Positions 52,766-61,426 of a stretch of 64,000 nt of DNA are shown one piece after another. Where the stretch lies: assembly GCA_032156805.1 (NCBI GenBank), contig JALDXQ010000002.1, positions 36,003 to 100,002 on the forward strand. Direction: 5' to 3'. This DNA comes from Gp6-AA40 sp032156805 (GTDB lineage Bacteria > Acidobacteriota > Vicinamibacteria > Vicinamibacterales > UBA2999). A model generated the notes under the pieces. The model had not been told where the DNA came from, searched no databases, and worked only from the letters and a program-made list of their open reading frames with translations. Position 1 is the first letter of the stretch. The number at the start of each line of letters is the position of its first letter. The translations under genes and the position numbers were made by a program.

Positions 52766-53883
52766 ACACTGCTGGCGCGTGTCGGCGAGCCCGCTCGGGA
52801 CGCGAACGCGATGTCAGCCTCGCGACGTCTCATGCGCTTCTCAATCACCCTCAGGGTGTAGAGGCACAGGGCGCCAGCGGCGATCCAGAGAAAGTCGGTG
52901 ACGATCGCCAGCGTCAGGATCGATATCTCACTCCACTCCTCTGCGTCGGCCACCTGGGCAGTCACGACCGAGATCGGCACCAGCGCAGCGGGGAGCAGCC
53001 AGATGAGCGGGAGCCAGGCGGGAGCACCGCTCGCGATCGGACCAGATGGCGACGATTGTTGAAGACGCCTGCTGGCCGTCCACAGAGCCCCGATGACTGC
53101 CGAGCCTCCGTCGAATCGCATACCTGGCCACATGAACCGGCCGGCAACGCGAGGAGCACCGAAGCGAAGACCTTCCATACCTGCGGCCTCGAGGGTCAGG
53201 AACGAGGCCATCAACCAGATCAGCCAGACGAACACGGCCGGGAGGAGCATGATCAACTGCAGCGCCGCCAACGCCATCACCCGCTCGAACGCGTCCTCCT
53301 CGGCGAACATCGATCGTGAGTAGGCCACGTTCGCGAAAGCGTCGACGTCCAGGACGATGCCGAGCAGAGCCATCACCAGGGAGATCCAGAGCAGGACCGT
53401 CATCCACGTTGCCGTCAGGCGCCTGATCACCAGCGCCGAACCACGCCAGGAATTCCCGGCATCCTGACCAGAGTCGTCCCTCCCCGTCATGCGCGCCTGG
53501 ACGCGTTCGGCGAGCATCCCCACCTGCGTTGCAAGGTCGACGGACGAGGGCGCCAGCCAGTCCATCGCTCCAACGTTGAACTGCAGGCTGCCGGCCGCAA
53601 CCGTATCGTCTATGCGAAACGGAATGATCGGATCACCGTCGCGCGCGGCGCGCTCGACCTCGCGCCGGACCTGGGGTGACCGATTCGAGTGCTGCGAGAA
53701 CACGAGCACCAGTGACGTGCACTCACCGATCGCGTCGTACAACGCCTCGGCGTATTCCTTGCCTGGTGTGATGTCACGCGGAGCGATCCAGCACGGGACG
53801 CCACGTCCCTCGATCGCCTCGCAGACCGCCTCGGCGATCGCGTGGTCCTCGCTGGCGTGGCTGATGAAGACGCGACCGGACAT
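52762..53883 (-). CDS. TIR-domain membrane protein
   Basis: 373 residues. The N-terminal TIR domain (about 1-125) is typical of bacterial TIRs: 'VFISHASEDHAIAEAVCEAIE', 'GVPCWIAPRDITPGKEYAEAL', 'LVLVFSQHSNRSPQVRREVERAA' with the putative catalytic Glu in RREVE, and 'DPIIPFRIDD'. Four membrane helices follow (about 158-180, 205-232, 290-312, 325-350), possibly a DUF4328-type module. TIRs of this type can hydrolyse NAD+ or make cyclic ADP-ribose signals, but the membrane-anchored ones are largely unstudied. It is coupled to the double-TIR gene downstream (ATGA) and starts 60 nt after the PAP2 gene on the same strand. Confidence 0.85.
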   Translation of the reverse strand: MSGRVFISHASEDHAIAEAVCEAIEGRGVPCWIAPRDITPGKEYAEALYDAIGECTSLVLVFSQHSNRSPQVRREVERAARDGDPIIPFRIDDTVAAGSLQFNVGAMDWLAPSSVDLATQVGMLAERVQARMTGRDDSGQDAGNSWRGSALVIRRLTATWMTVLLWISLVMALLGIVLDVDAFANVAYSRSMFAEEDAFERVMALAALQLIMLLPAVFVWLIWLMASFLTLEAAGMEGLRFGAPRVAGRFMWPGMRFDGGSAVIGALWTASRRLQQSSPSGPIASGAPAWLPLIWLLPAALVPISVVTAQVADAEEWSEISILTLAIVTDFLWIAAGALCLYTLRVIEKRMRRREADIAFASRAGSPTRASSV

Positions 53884-53943
53884 GGTGGGAGCATAGTCGC
53901 ACGAGGCGGCCGTGCACGTCCTGCGGAATTGACTTCCGATTCC

Positions 53944-54759
53944 TCAGCGGCAGACGTACCAGGCGCCGAACGCGACCACGATACCGAGGAGAGAGTCGAC
54001 GAGGTAGTGATAGCGGCCGAGAACGGTCGCCGCCACGATACAGGCAGCCATGATGAGGAAGACGATTCCAGCGCCCGGCATGACATCCACGACTGCCAGC
54101 GCCGTCGCAACAGCACCAGCTGCGTGACCGCTCGGGACAGTATTGGCCTGGATGCTCCCTCGATCGAGGATGACGGCGTTGAGCCGGCGGATGCCGGACC
54201 GCGACTGAACGGACCACACGGTCGACTCGAGCGCGCGTGGCGGACGCGTCTGCACCCACGGCATCGCCCCGTAGCTGACGAACTCCGCGAGCAGGACGAT
54301 GGCCCAGAAGCGAGGAATGGTGTCGGGATGTCCGCCGATCGCGAGCGTCGCGACGCCGGCGGGGATAACGAGATAGACAAGCAGGTACGCCATCTCGAAG
54401 AACTCGTGGACGGCCTGCGGGCTCGCGCGGTAGGCCGCGAGTGCTCCGTCGCGATGGAGGAAACGATCGTCTACCGCCATCAGCCAGCGCTCGATCGTCT
54501 GCATCGGGCTCACGAAGAAGAACCCTGACAGCCGGTACCCTCCAAGCAACACTGCCAGCGGGATGACGAACGCAAGAGCGGCCGTGTCCGGCCGAAACGC
54601 GAACGACGAAGGAGACTGTGCGACAAGAACGAGAATGCTGACAGCCGTTCCCACGAGGGCGCCGACGCGCGCCCTGGCAAAGCGACCGCTGGCCACGGAC
54701 ACGAGCAGCAAGTATGTGAAGTACCCGATGGCGATCCACTCCCAACGCAGGTCAATCAC
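53944..54759 (-). CDS. PAP2-superfamily membrane phosphatase/transferase
   Basis: 271 residues from GTG 54759, with about six membrane helices. The PAP2 catalytic triad of motifs appears as 'TRPPRA' (C1-like), 'PSGHAAGAV' (C2) and 'RYHYLVDSLLG' (C3, with catalytic His and supporting Asp). The layout, with long N-terminal helices before C1, resembles AUR1/inositol-phosphoceramide synthase-like proteins as well as lipid phosphatases. Likely substrate is a lipid phosphate or phosphoalcohol lipid on the outer face of the inner membrane. The GtrA gene overlaps its start (GTGA). Confidence 0.85.
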   Translation of the reverse strand: MIDLRWEWIAIGYFTYLLLVSVASGRFARARVGALVGTAVSILVLVAQSPSSFAFRPDTAALAFVIPLAVLLGGYRLSGFFFVSPMQTIERWLMAVDDRFLHRDGALAAYRASPQAVHEFFEMAYLLVYLVIPAGVATLAIGGHPDTIPRFWAIVLLAEFVSYGAMPWVQTRPPRALESTVWSVQSRSGIRRLNAVILDRGSIQANTVPSGHAAGAVATALAVVDVMPGAGIVFLIMAACIVAATVLGRYHYLVDSLLGIVVAFGAWYVCR

Positions 54760-55238
54760 GGCGCATTCCCGGGTATTCGAACGTCCGCTGACGCCTCCAG
54801 CGCGGGCACAGGTCGGAAGATCAACCGATCATTGATCCAGAAGTTCACGAAAGAACCGATGGCGACGGCAATGATGTTGGCGGGAAGCACCGGGAGGCCC
54901 GTGACGCTCATCACGCCCAGCGTGACGCCGACGTTGGTGACGATCGAGACCGTACCGGTCGAGACGTGAAAGGACAGCCATCGCTTCAACCGGTGCTCGC
55001 GAGGAAGGTCACGCCACGTGAAGCGTTCGTGCCACACGAAATTGTGCGACACGGCGGCCAGCACCGCGACAGTGACGGCGACGCTGGCCGACGCGCCCGC
55101 CCAGCGCACCAGCACCCACAACGTCAGCGTCTGCAGCGTGAACCCCATGACACCGACCAGATTGAAGCGCATCCACCGCCGTCGTGCGCTCACGAGACTC
55201 TTCGGCCTCGGAACGTTGGAGTGTGCTGAACGACGCAC
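54756..55238 (-). CDS. GtrA-family membrane protein
   Basis: 160 residues from GTG 55238; ATG 55172 (MRFNLVGVMG) is an equally possible start that would avoid the 49-nt overlap with the upstream gene. Four helices carry the GtrA pattern: 'RFNLVGVMGFTLQTLTLWVL', 'VSHNFVWHERFTW' and 'NIIAVAIGSFVNFWINDRLIF'. GtrA proteins flip polyprenyl-phosphate-linked sugars or bind them. It is placed between a CDP-alcohol phosphatidyltransferase and PAP2, pointing to a shared lipid or glycolipid pathway. Confidence 0.85.
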   Translation of the reverse strand: MRRSAHSNVPRPKSLVSARRRWMRFNLVGVMGFTLQTLTLWVLVRWAGASASVAVTVAVLAAVSHNFVWHERFTWRDLPREHRLKRWLSFHVSTGTVSIVTNVGVTLGVMSVTGLPVLPANIIAVAIGSFVNFWINDRLIFRPVPALEASADVRIPGNAP

Positions 55239-55939
55239 GCCGTCGGCTTTGCCTCGACGCTCACCCTCGGGAGTGGCTCGGCTCGATGAAGCGATGCGGT
55301 CGCGCGGACTGCTGACGTGACAAAAGCCGCGAGCATACCAACCACGGCCACGACACCCCCGACATCGAAGAGCTGAAACGGTCCGAAGCCGAACGGCCGT
55401 ACGACCGGGTGGGTGAACAGCGTCAGCGCACCAATCGACAGGATGATCCGCAGCTCGGTCGGGCCCACGCTGAGAAACGACATGCGGAACTTTCCATGGA
55501 CTGCAGTCGCCAGGAACACCTCGGCGGACACCAGCAGGTAGGCCACCAGAACCGCCAGCCCGACGACCGGGCTGATGAAGCCAGACATCGACATGCCACC
55601 GAACAGCAAGGTTGCTCCTGCGATGTCGAGCACGTGATCGACGTAGAACCCATAACGCGGCCGCTCGTGTCGGCGGACGCGCGCCAGCGTTCCATCAAGG
55701 CTGTCGCCGAACCAGTTGACGGCCAGCGAGACGACGACAAGGACAAGCGCAGGAGGCCAGCTTCGGGCCGCCCAGAACGACGCACCCGCCCCCGCCATCG
55801 CAACGAGGGCAAGCAGCGTGAGATGGTCTGAGTTCACCCTCGCCGGCAGTCGGCGCGCAATCCAGATGAGCAGCTGCTTTTCGCGGGCTGCCAGAAACCC
55901 GGTGTTTATGCGGGTATGGGTTGAGATCGGGCCGGACAC
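55190..55939 (-). CDS. CDP-alcohol phosphatidyltransferase
   Basis: 249 residues from GTG 55939 with GGAGGG upstream. The family signature DxxDGxxAR-(8)-GxxxDxxxD is complete: D-S-L-D-G-T-L-A-R, eight residues, then G-F-Y-V-D-H-V-L-D. Five or six membrane helices. Such enzymes move a phosphatidyl or related group from a CDP-linked lipid to an alcohol such as glycerol-phosphate or inositol-phosphate. It heads an apparent operon: transferase, GtrA, PAP2, TIR membrane protein, double-TIR membrane protein, all with overlaps or a gap of 60 nt. Confidence 0.9.
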   Translation of the reverse strand: MSGPISTHTRINTGFLAAREKQLLIWIARRLPARVNSDHLTLLALVAMAGAGASFWAARSWPPALVLVVVSLAVNWFGDSLDGTLARVRRHERPRYGFYVDHVLDIAGATLLFGGMSMSGFISPVVGLAVLVAYLLVSAEVFLATAVHGKFRMSFLSVGPTELRIILSIGALTLFTHPVVRPFGFGPFQLFDVGGVVAVVGMLAAFVTSAVRATASLHRAEPLPRVSVEAKPTACVVQHTPTFRGRRVS

Positions 55940-56051
55940 GTCACCCTCCTGTCGTGGCCCGCACGTTCTGCGAAGCAGTGGCGGGCTCGTCAGTCAGAAA
56001 GGTGTAAAGCGCGAGCAAACAGGCTCAGGTATCCTTCGGCCACACGAAACG

Positions 56052-58298
56052 ATGGTGAATCCCTACGATTTCGCCGGGCCGGTTCGCGATCCCGCGATGT
56101 TCTTTGGCCGCACGGCCCTGCGGCAGGAGATCCTCGACGGCCTGCGCCGCGGTGATTCGTTTGCCATCACAGGAACCGTCCGAATCGGCAAGAGCAGCCT
56201 GCTGTTCCAGTTGCGCCATGCGCTGCTCGAGCAGCCGAGAAGGGCGGCCGCCACGCTCGTCCCTGTCCTTGTTCGCAACCGGGACTTTCCCAGGCCGTCA
56301 CTGTCGATCGTCTGCCAGCGGATCGTGGAGGAGCTCCGGGCGGCAATGCCGGCTCCAGGGTCGAGCGAGGACTGGCGACGAGGGCTTCGCCTCTTCAGCG
56401 GGGATCTCGAGGACAACGAGGCCCTCAGCGCATTCAGTGAAGCACTCGGCACAATCGGGCGCGCCCTCGGAGTCGACTCTCGCATCGTGCTGATGATCGA
56501 CGACATCGATCGGCTGGGCCAGCACGGCTGGTCGCGCACTCTCTTCGACGAGCTGCGGCAGTTGATTCAGAAGGCCAGAGATGAAGTCCGCATCGTGGTC
56601 GTCGTCACCGGCGACTTCGTGCCCTGGTCCTCGCACGAGATCGTGCGCTCACCGCTCCCCGACGTCGCCATCACCATGAAGACGCTTGGTGTTCTCGCGC
56701 GAGACGAAGCCGAGGAACTGGTGATGAGGCCAACAGGGATCGACCGCGAGTCTCATGTCGTCTCGTCGATCCTCTTCGAGACAGGAGGACATCCGTTTCT
56801 TGCGAGATACCTCATGGACAAGCTGTTCGATGAGGCCGGCGGCGACCTGACCAGGACCACTCCCGAGACGCTTCACGCGATCGTTGACCGTTACGTCGAA
56901 GAGCGCGCCGATTTTCGGCACTGGGCGTTGCGTCTCACCGACGGCGACCGTCGCGCCTACGACGTCATCGCATCGGGTTCTGGCGCCACACGCGACGATC
57001 TCCGACATGTGCTTGGCAATCCGCAGCAGGCCAGCCGCGCGATCCAGGTCCTCGTTCAGACCGGCGTGGTTCGCGAGGAACGGCCGGGCAACGACCGTTA
57101 TGTCGTCGGCGGCGACATGTTTCGGCGCTGGTTCTACGACACTCGCCAACTGACGACACCAACGAGCCACGCGCCTGTCGTGGTCCAGTCGCCCGAACCG
57201 GCACGTCGCCGGTTTGAAGAGGTCCAGTTCACCGTGTACAGGCCGAACGTCCTTCGACCGGGGGAATGGAAGACGATGCTCACGTTCATGCACCTCGCGC
57301 ATCGCCGGCCGGACGCCCCGCGCGGGCAACCGAGCCCGGTCGAACAGGTGCAGGCACTGGCGCGACAGGCGCTCGGCACGCAGGCGCCACAGTACAACCA
57401 CGACCGAGCCGATGCGCGTTCCACTGTGCCGCGCGAGAGCGAAATCACGCTCGCGCCGGTCGTCCCAGGCCTCGAGTTCCGGCCTGATCGTCGGACCTTT
57501 TTCTGGATCGAGGACATTCATCAGGAACAATTTTCGGTCCGCGCGCGAGCAGAAGCTGACGGGACCGTCGTGCAAGGGCGGCTCTCGGTCTTTCTCGGCG
57601 TGATCCTTCTCGCGGAGGTCGGCATCTCGATTCGCGTCGACTCCGCTCATCCAACCGGTCAGCCTGACGAGCCAAAGGAGGCGACCACGGCGAGTCTCTA
57701 TCGCCGGGTGTTTGCGTCGTACTCGCGGAAGGACACCGAGGTCGTCAGGCAGTTCGAGTTGTTCGTGCAGTCACTGGGTGATGTCTACCTGCGAGATGTG
57801 CATGACCTCAAGCCTGGAATGGATTGGCGGACGCGCCTTCGCGAACTGATCCAGGAAGCGGACGTGTTTCAGCTGTTCTGGTCGACCAACGCGATGCGCT
57901 CTTCGCACGTCCGTGCGGAATGGGAGTACGCGCTGTCATTGAATCGCCCCGGATTCGTGCGCCCAACGTACTGGGAGGATCCGTTTCCCGAATCGCAAGA
58001 GGACGGACTTCCACCAGAGAACCTGAAGCGGCTGCACTTCCATCGGCTTGGTTGGAGCCCTTCCCTCGAGACCACCCTTGCAGACGCGATTGCAACCAGA
58101 GAGATCGTCGTTTCTCTCTCGCAAGACGTCCGTGGCCCAGCGCAATCGTCGCCTGTTCCCGAGGTCCTGGAGCCGGTGACCACACCGCCCGAACCCGGGC
58201 CCGCGCCTCCGCCTCAGTCGAGTTGGTTTCTTCTTCGCCTGGTGGTGGCAATCCTCATTCTTGTTGGCGTGATCCTCGGTTTCGTGCTCATCGAATGA
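56052..58298 (+). CDS. AAA/STAND-type ATPase fused to TIR and a C-terminal membrane anchor
   Basis: 748 residues from ATG 56052 (no strong ribosome-binding site; the frame is open upstream). P-loop 'GTVRIGKSS' (41-49) and Walker B 'RIVLMIDDIDRL' (D150-D151) define an ORC/AAA_16-like ATPase, followed by a winged helix (about 290-355). A beta-rich module starts near 397 ('FTVYRPNVLRPGEWKTML'), a type I associate with TIR-linked proteins. The TIR domain spans about 552-680 ('RVFASYSRKDTEVVRQFELF', 'HVRAEWEYALSL' with the candidate Glu). A Pro-rich stretch and one membrane helix (about 722-745) end it. It looks like a nucleotide-switch sensor with a TIR effector held at the membrane. It is divergent from the lipid/TIR operon. 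Confidence 0.85.
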   Translation: MVNPYDFAGPVRDPAMFFGRTALRQEILDGLRRGDSFAITGTVRIGKSSLLFQLRHALLEQPRRAAATLVPVLVRNRDFPRPSLSIVCQRIVEELRAAMPAPGSSEDWRRGLRLFSGDLEDNEALSAFSEALGTIGRALGVDSRIVLMIDDIDRLGQHGWSRTLFDELRQLIQKARDEVRIVVVVTGDFVPWSSHEIVRSPLPDVAITMKTLGVLARDEAEELVMRPTGIDRESHVVSSILFETGGHPFLARYLMDKLFDEAGGDLTRTTPETLHAIVDRYVEERADFRHWALRLTDGDRRAYDVIASGSGATRDDLRHVLGNPQQASRAIQVLVQTGVVREERPGNDRYVVGGDMFRRWFYDTRQLTTPTSHAPVVVQSPEPARRRFEEVQFTVYRPNVLRPGEWKTMLTFMHLAHRRPDAPRGQPSPVEQVQALARQALGTQAPQYNHDRADARSTVPRESEITLAPVVPGLEFRPDRRTFFWIEDIHQEQFSVRARAEADGTVVQGRLSVFLGVILLAEVGISIRVDSAHPTGQPDEPKEATTASLYRRVFASYSRKDTEVVRQFELFVQSLGDVYLRDVHDLKPGMDWRTRLRELIQEADVFQLFWSTNAMRSSHVRAEWEYALSLNRPGFVRPTYWEDPFPESQEDGLPPENLKRLHFHRLGWSPSLETTLADAIATREIVVSLSQDVRGPAQSSPVPEVLEPVTTPPEPGPAPPPQSSWFLLRLVVAILILVGVILGFVLIE

Positions 58299-58300
58299 GG

Positions 58301-61243
58301 TTACCCCGACGAGAGAAGCACGTCTGCTTCACGTGCGTCCGGCAGGTCGCCGCCCTCGACAACTCGCCGGCGGGCCTCGGCCAGCAGCGGCATTGCGTCA
58401 TCACCACCGGCGCGACGCCGAAGTCGGACCAAACCGATCGCTGCGCGCAGGCGCAACTGCGCCGCACCCTGCTCCGTCGCGACGTGCATGGCCGTTCGGA
58501 ACTCTTCGTCCGCACGACGCGTCGAGTCCGCGTCGCGCCCCTGGGCAAGATGGATCTCGGCATTGAGCCGATGCAGCTCCGCCAGATGAAACGACTCGCC
58601 GGTCTGAAGGGTGATCGCCATCGCCTCGCGGATCGTGATTCGCGCGTCGGACGATCGCCCGCTTACCAGCTCCGCGGTTGCACGCAGCGCGAGCATGTGA
58701 GGCTGAAACAGGATCGATCCGGTCGCCGCGGCTGCGGCGACGCCCTCGTCGAGCAGTGCCACGCCTTCGCCGAGATCGCCGCTCTCGACCATCGCCCATC
58801 CCAGGTAGCAGCTCGCCCACGCCGCCATGAGGTCGAATCGGTGCTCACGCGCGAGGTCGCGTGCTTCCCGAGCATGCATTCGTGCGAGTCGAGCGTCGCG
58901 TCGCGTCTGATGTACGCCCGCCGCGTGCATCAGGGCAAAGGCCATGGTGAACGGCTGATCGAGCTCGCGCGCCAGCCTCAGCGTTTCGTCGCACAGCGTG
59001 GCCGCGCCATCGGTGTGACCGCACAAAGCCAGGACACGGCCGCGAAACATCCGCGCGCAGATCCCGGCATCGTGTCCACCGAACGAAGGTGCGCCGCCAC
59101 CAGCTCGATCGTACGTCTCAATGCCCTTGCCGGCATGAACCTCGGTACCGCGCAGGTCGCCCAGCGAGAACAACGTGCTCCACTGCGCGTGATGCGCCTG
59201 CAGCAGCGACTCGGGCTCGTTCAGTTGACGGGCCACAGCGGACAGGCGATCGGCGAAGGCGCGCGCCCCGTCCAGATCGCCCCGAGTCGCCGTATAGATC
59301 CACAGGTGCCACAACGCGGACAGAAGTGGTTGGCCGGGACCACGAGCTTCTGACAGGTGGCGCACGCGGGTGTACGCCGCTTCGACGGCCGGGTATCCCC
59401 ACCCGTGCGTCTGCATCACGACCTGACCGAAACCGATCTGCAGCGCGACTTCGCGTTCGTCCCGTTCGTCGCTCGCAGGCAGTCTTTCCAGTAATTCGAT
59501 GGCCCGGCGATAGTGGCGCTCGGCAACGGCATGGGCGCTGCGGCAGCGCGCTGTTTCAGCCGCCTGCTGCAGGTAGCGCACGGCGCGATGGAAGTCGCGC
59601 GCTTCCTCGAAGTGCCAGGACAGCTCCGTGGCCAGCTCCGACGCGCGGTCGCCCCAGGCCTTCTCCAATCGTTCTCCGATCGCTCGATGGACATCGACGC
59701 GCCGGCCGGGTGAAAGCCGCGTCGCGAGCGCTTCGCGATAGAGCGAATGGAGGAACTCGAAGGTCGCCGTCCAGGTGCCGTCGGGCCATTCGGCCGTCGG
59801 TCGCGGCCGCAAGAACACCTGGCGGCGCGCAAGCCTTACGCAAATGGACTCCACCTCCCGTTCGGACATCCCGCCACCGGCTGCGATCGCCGCCACGGAG
59901 CAGGTGCCGAGTGTGGCACTCGCGATCTCCAGCACGCACTGTTCGACCCGGTCGAGCCGTTCGACCTGTTGCTCGATGGCCCGCCGGATGTCGGCCGGGA
60001 TCGCGAGCGCAGTCGGCTCGAGCCGTTCGGCCGTCCAGCCTCCGTCGCGCTCGGTCAGGATGCTGCGCGCGACGACGTCCGACAGGACGTTGACGACGAA
60101 GAGTGGATTGCCCTCGGTTCGAGTGTGGACGAACCCGGCCAACTCCTCGAGCGCCGTGCCGGCACCGGGCGCCGGCGGGAATCGCGCGAGCACGTAGTCG
60201 GTGACTGACTGCGGGTCGAGCGGCGTCAACGCGATCTCCACGCACAGTCCTTTGATCCCGAGATCGTCGACCAGCGATGTCGGCGACTTCCGCCCGACCA
60301 CTTCACCCGGCCGGTAGGTACCAATCACGAGGACGTGAGTCGGCGCGGTTCGCCTGCCAAACGCAGCGATCCAATCGAGCGTCAACGGATCGCTCCAGTG
60401 CAGATCATCAAGGCAGAGAACGATGGGCTCGCGCGCGCTCAGCTGCTCGAGCACGTCAGTCAACTCACGCAGCATCCGCTCCGTGGTCACGCCGGCAGTC
60501 CGCCGCCGCAGGCGCACCCATTCATCTTTCGCCTGGAAGGCCGGCAACTGCGCGAGCCAGGTTGGCGCGCATTGGCGTAGAGCGGCCACGTACGACTGAC
60601 CACGCGGTTGACGGCAGAAGCGGCCGAGCGCATCCAACAGCGGCTGGAGGGCTTCGCCGGCACCGTGATGTTCGGTGCACTCGGCACGCATCACGCGGAT
60701 TTCTCGATCAGCCGCAATCGTTTCCAGCCAGGCGTTGACCAGCGTCGTCTTCCCGATCCCGGCGGCGCCGGAGACGAACAGCACCTGACGCTCACCCTTG
60801 CAGGTTCGCGCCAGTGCGTCGGAAAGCAACCCGAGCGGCGTCTCACGCCCTACGATCGACTGCGGCGTGCGCGGCGAGCGAGCGACGGCCGCCAGCGACT
60901 CACCGTCGTCACCTCGAGGCGATGTCGCGATCAGGAACCGGAAGCCGCGGCGGTGCACGGTCTCGATGTATCGAGGTTGACGTGCATCATCGACGAGCGC
61001 GCGCCGCAACTCCTGGATGCAGGTCGTCAACGCTGCATCGCTCACAGCAGTCTCGGGCCAGACCGCGCGAAACAGTTCCTCTTTGGTAACCACCTCGCCC
61101 GATCGATCGAGGAGCGTTCCGAGAACGGCAAGTGACTTGGGTGTGATCCGGAGATCGCGTCTACCTCGCGCCAGTCCCTGCGTCGGATGAAACCGGTAAC
61201 GACCGAAACGAATCTCCCCTTCCGTCGACTCATGTGACTTCAC
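58301..61243 (-). CDS. wHTH-AAA-TPR transcriptional regulator
   Basis: 980 residues, GTG start. Residues about 10-105 are an OmpR-type winged helix ('ITPKSLAVLGTLLDRSGEVVTKEEL', 'VSDAALTTCIQELRRAL', 'YIETVHRRGFRF'). Next an AAA_16/STAND ATPase with P-loop GAAGIGKTT (near 160) and Walker B 'IVLCLDDLHW' (near 277). The C-terminal half is helical repeats of TPR type. This is the architecture of CadC/MalT-like one-component regulators that switch with nucleotide and ligand. It converges with the AAA-TIR gene (2 nt between stops) and is divergent from the haloperoxidase-like gene, its most likely target. Confidence 0.9.
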   Translation of the reverse strand: MKSHESTEGEIRFGRYRFHPTQGLARGRRDLRITPKSLAVLGTLLDRSGEVVTKEELFRAVWPETAVSDAALTTCIQELRRALVDDARQPRYIETVHRRGFRFLIATSPRGDDGESLAAVARSPRTPQSIVGRETPLGLLSDALARTCKGERQVLFVSGAAGIGKTTLVNAWLETIAADREIRVMRAECTEHHGAGEALQPLLDALGRFCRQPRGQSYVAALRQCAPTWLAQLPAFQAKDEWVRLRRRTAGVTTERMLRELTDVLEQLSAREPIVLCLDDLHWSDPLTLDWIAAFGRRTAPTHVLVIGTYRPGEVVGRKSPTSLVDDLGIKGLCVEIALTPLDPQSVTDYVLARFPPAPGAGTALEELAGFVHTRTEGNPLFVVNVLSDVVARSILTERDGGWTAERLEPTALAIPADIRRAIEQQVERLDRVEQCVLEIASATLGTCSVAAIAAGGGMSEREVESICVRLARRQVFLRPRPTAEWPDGTWTATFEFLHSLYREALATRLSPGRRVDVHRAIGERLEKAWGDRASELATELSWHFEEARDFHRAVRYLQQAAETARCRSAHAVAERHYRRAIELLERLPASDERDEREVALQIGFGQVVMQTHGWGYPAVEAAYTRVRHLSEARGPGQPLLSALWHLWIYTATRGDLDGARAFADRLSAVARQLNEPESLLQAHHAQWSTLFSLGDLRGTEVHAGKGIETYDRAGGGAPSFGGHDAGICARMFRGRVLALCGHTDGAATLCDETLRLARELDQPFTMAFALMHAAGVHQTRRDARLARMHAREARDLAREHRFDLMAAWASCYLGWAMVESGDLGEGVALLDEGVAAAAATGSILFQPHMLALRATAELVSGRSSDARITIREAMAITLQTGESFHLAELHRLNAEIHLAQGRDADSTRRADEEFRTAMHVATEQGAAQLRLRAAIGLVRLRRRAGGDDAMPLLAEARRRVVEGGDLPDAREADVLLSSG

Positions 61244-61334
61244 GTGATCAGTCCTCGGTCACGCAATGGCGCCGCGGCTCGAGCCCGCGTGATGCCTTTG
61301 GCGATCTCAGAGTAATCCCACTCCGTTCCCATGA

Positions 61335-61403
61335 CTCCGCTCAGTTGCGGCGGAGATAGTGGCGACACGGAGTCGCCGCTCAGCCGTGGAGGTTGCACGG
61401 CTG
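61335..61403 (+). promoter_or_regulatory. Three tandem hairpins in the leader of the haloperoxidase-like gene
   Basis: Stem 1: CTCCGC (61335-61340) with GCGGAG (61350-61355). Stem 2: GGCGAC (61361-61366) with GTCGCC (61372-61377). Stem 3: CAGCCGTG (61381-61388) with CACGGCTG (61396-61403). All are perfect and consecutive, ending 12 nt before the AAGGAG ribosome-binding site at 61415-61420. A structured 5' leader is likely; its ligand or function is unknown. Confidence 0.5.
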
Positions 61404-61426
61404 ACCTTGCGTGGAAGGAGATGACG

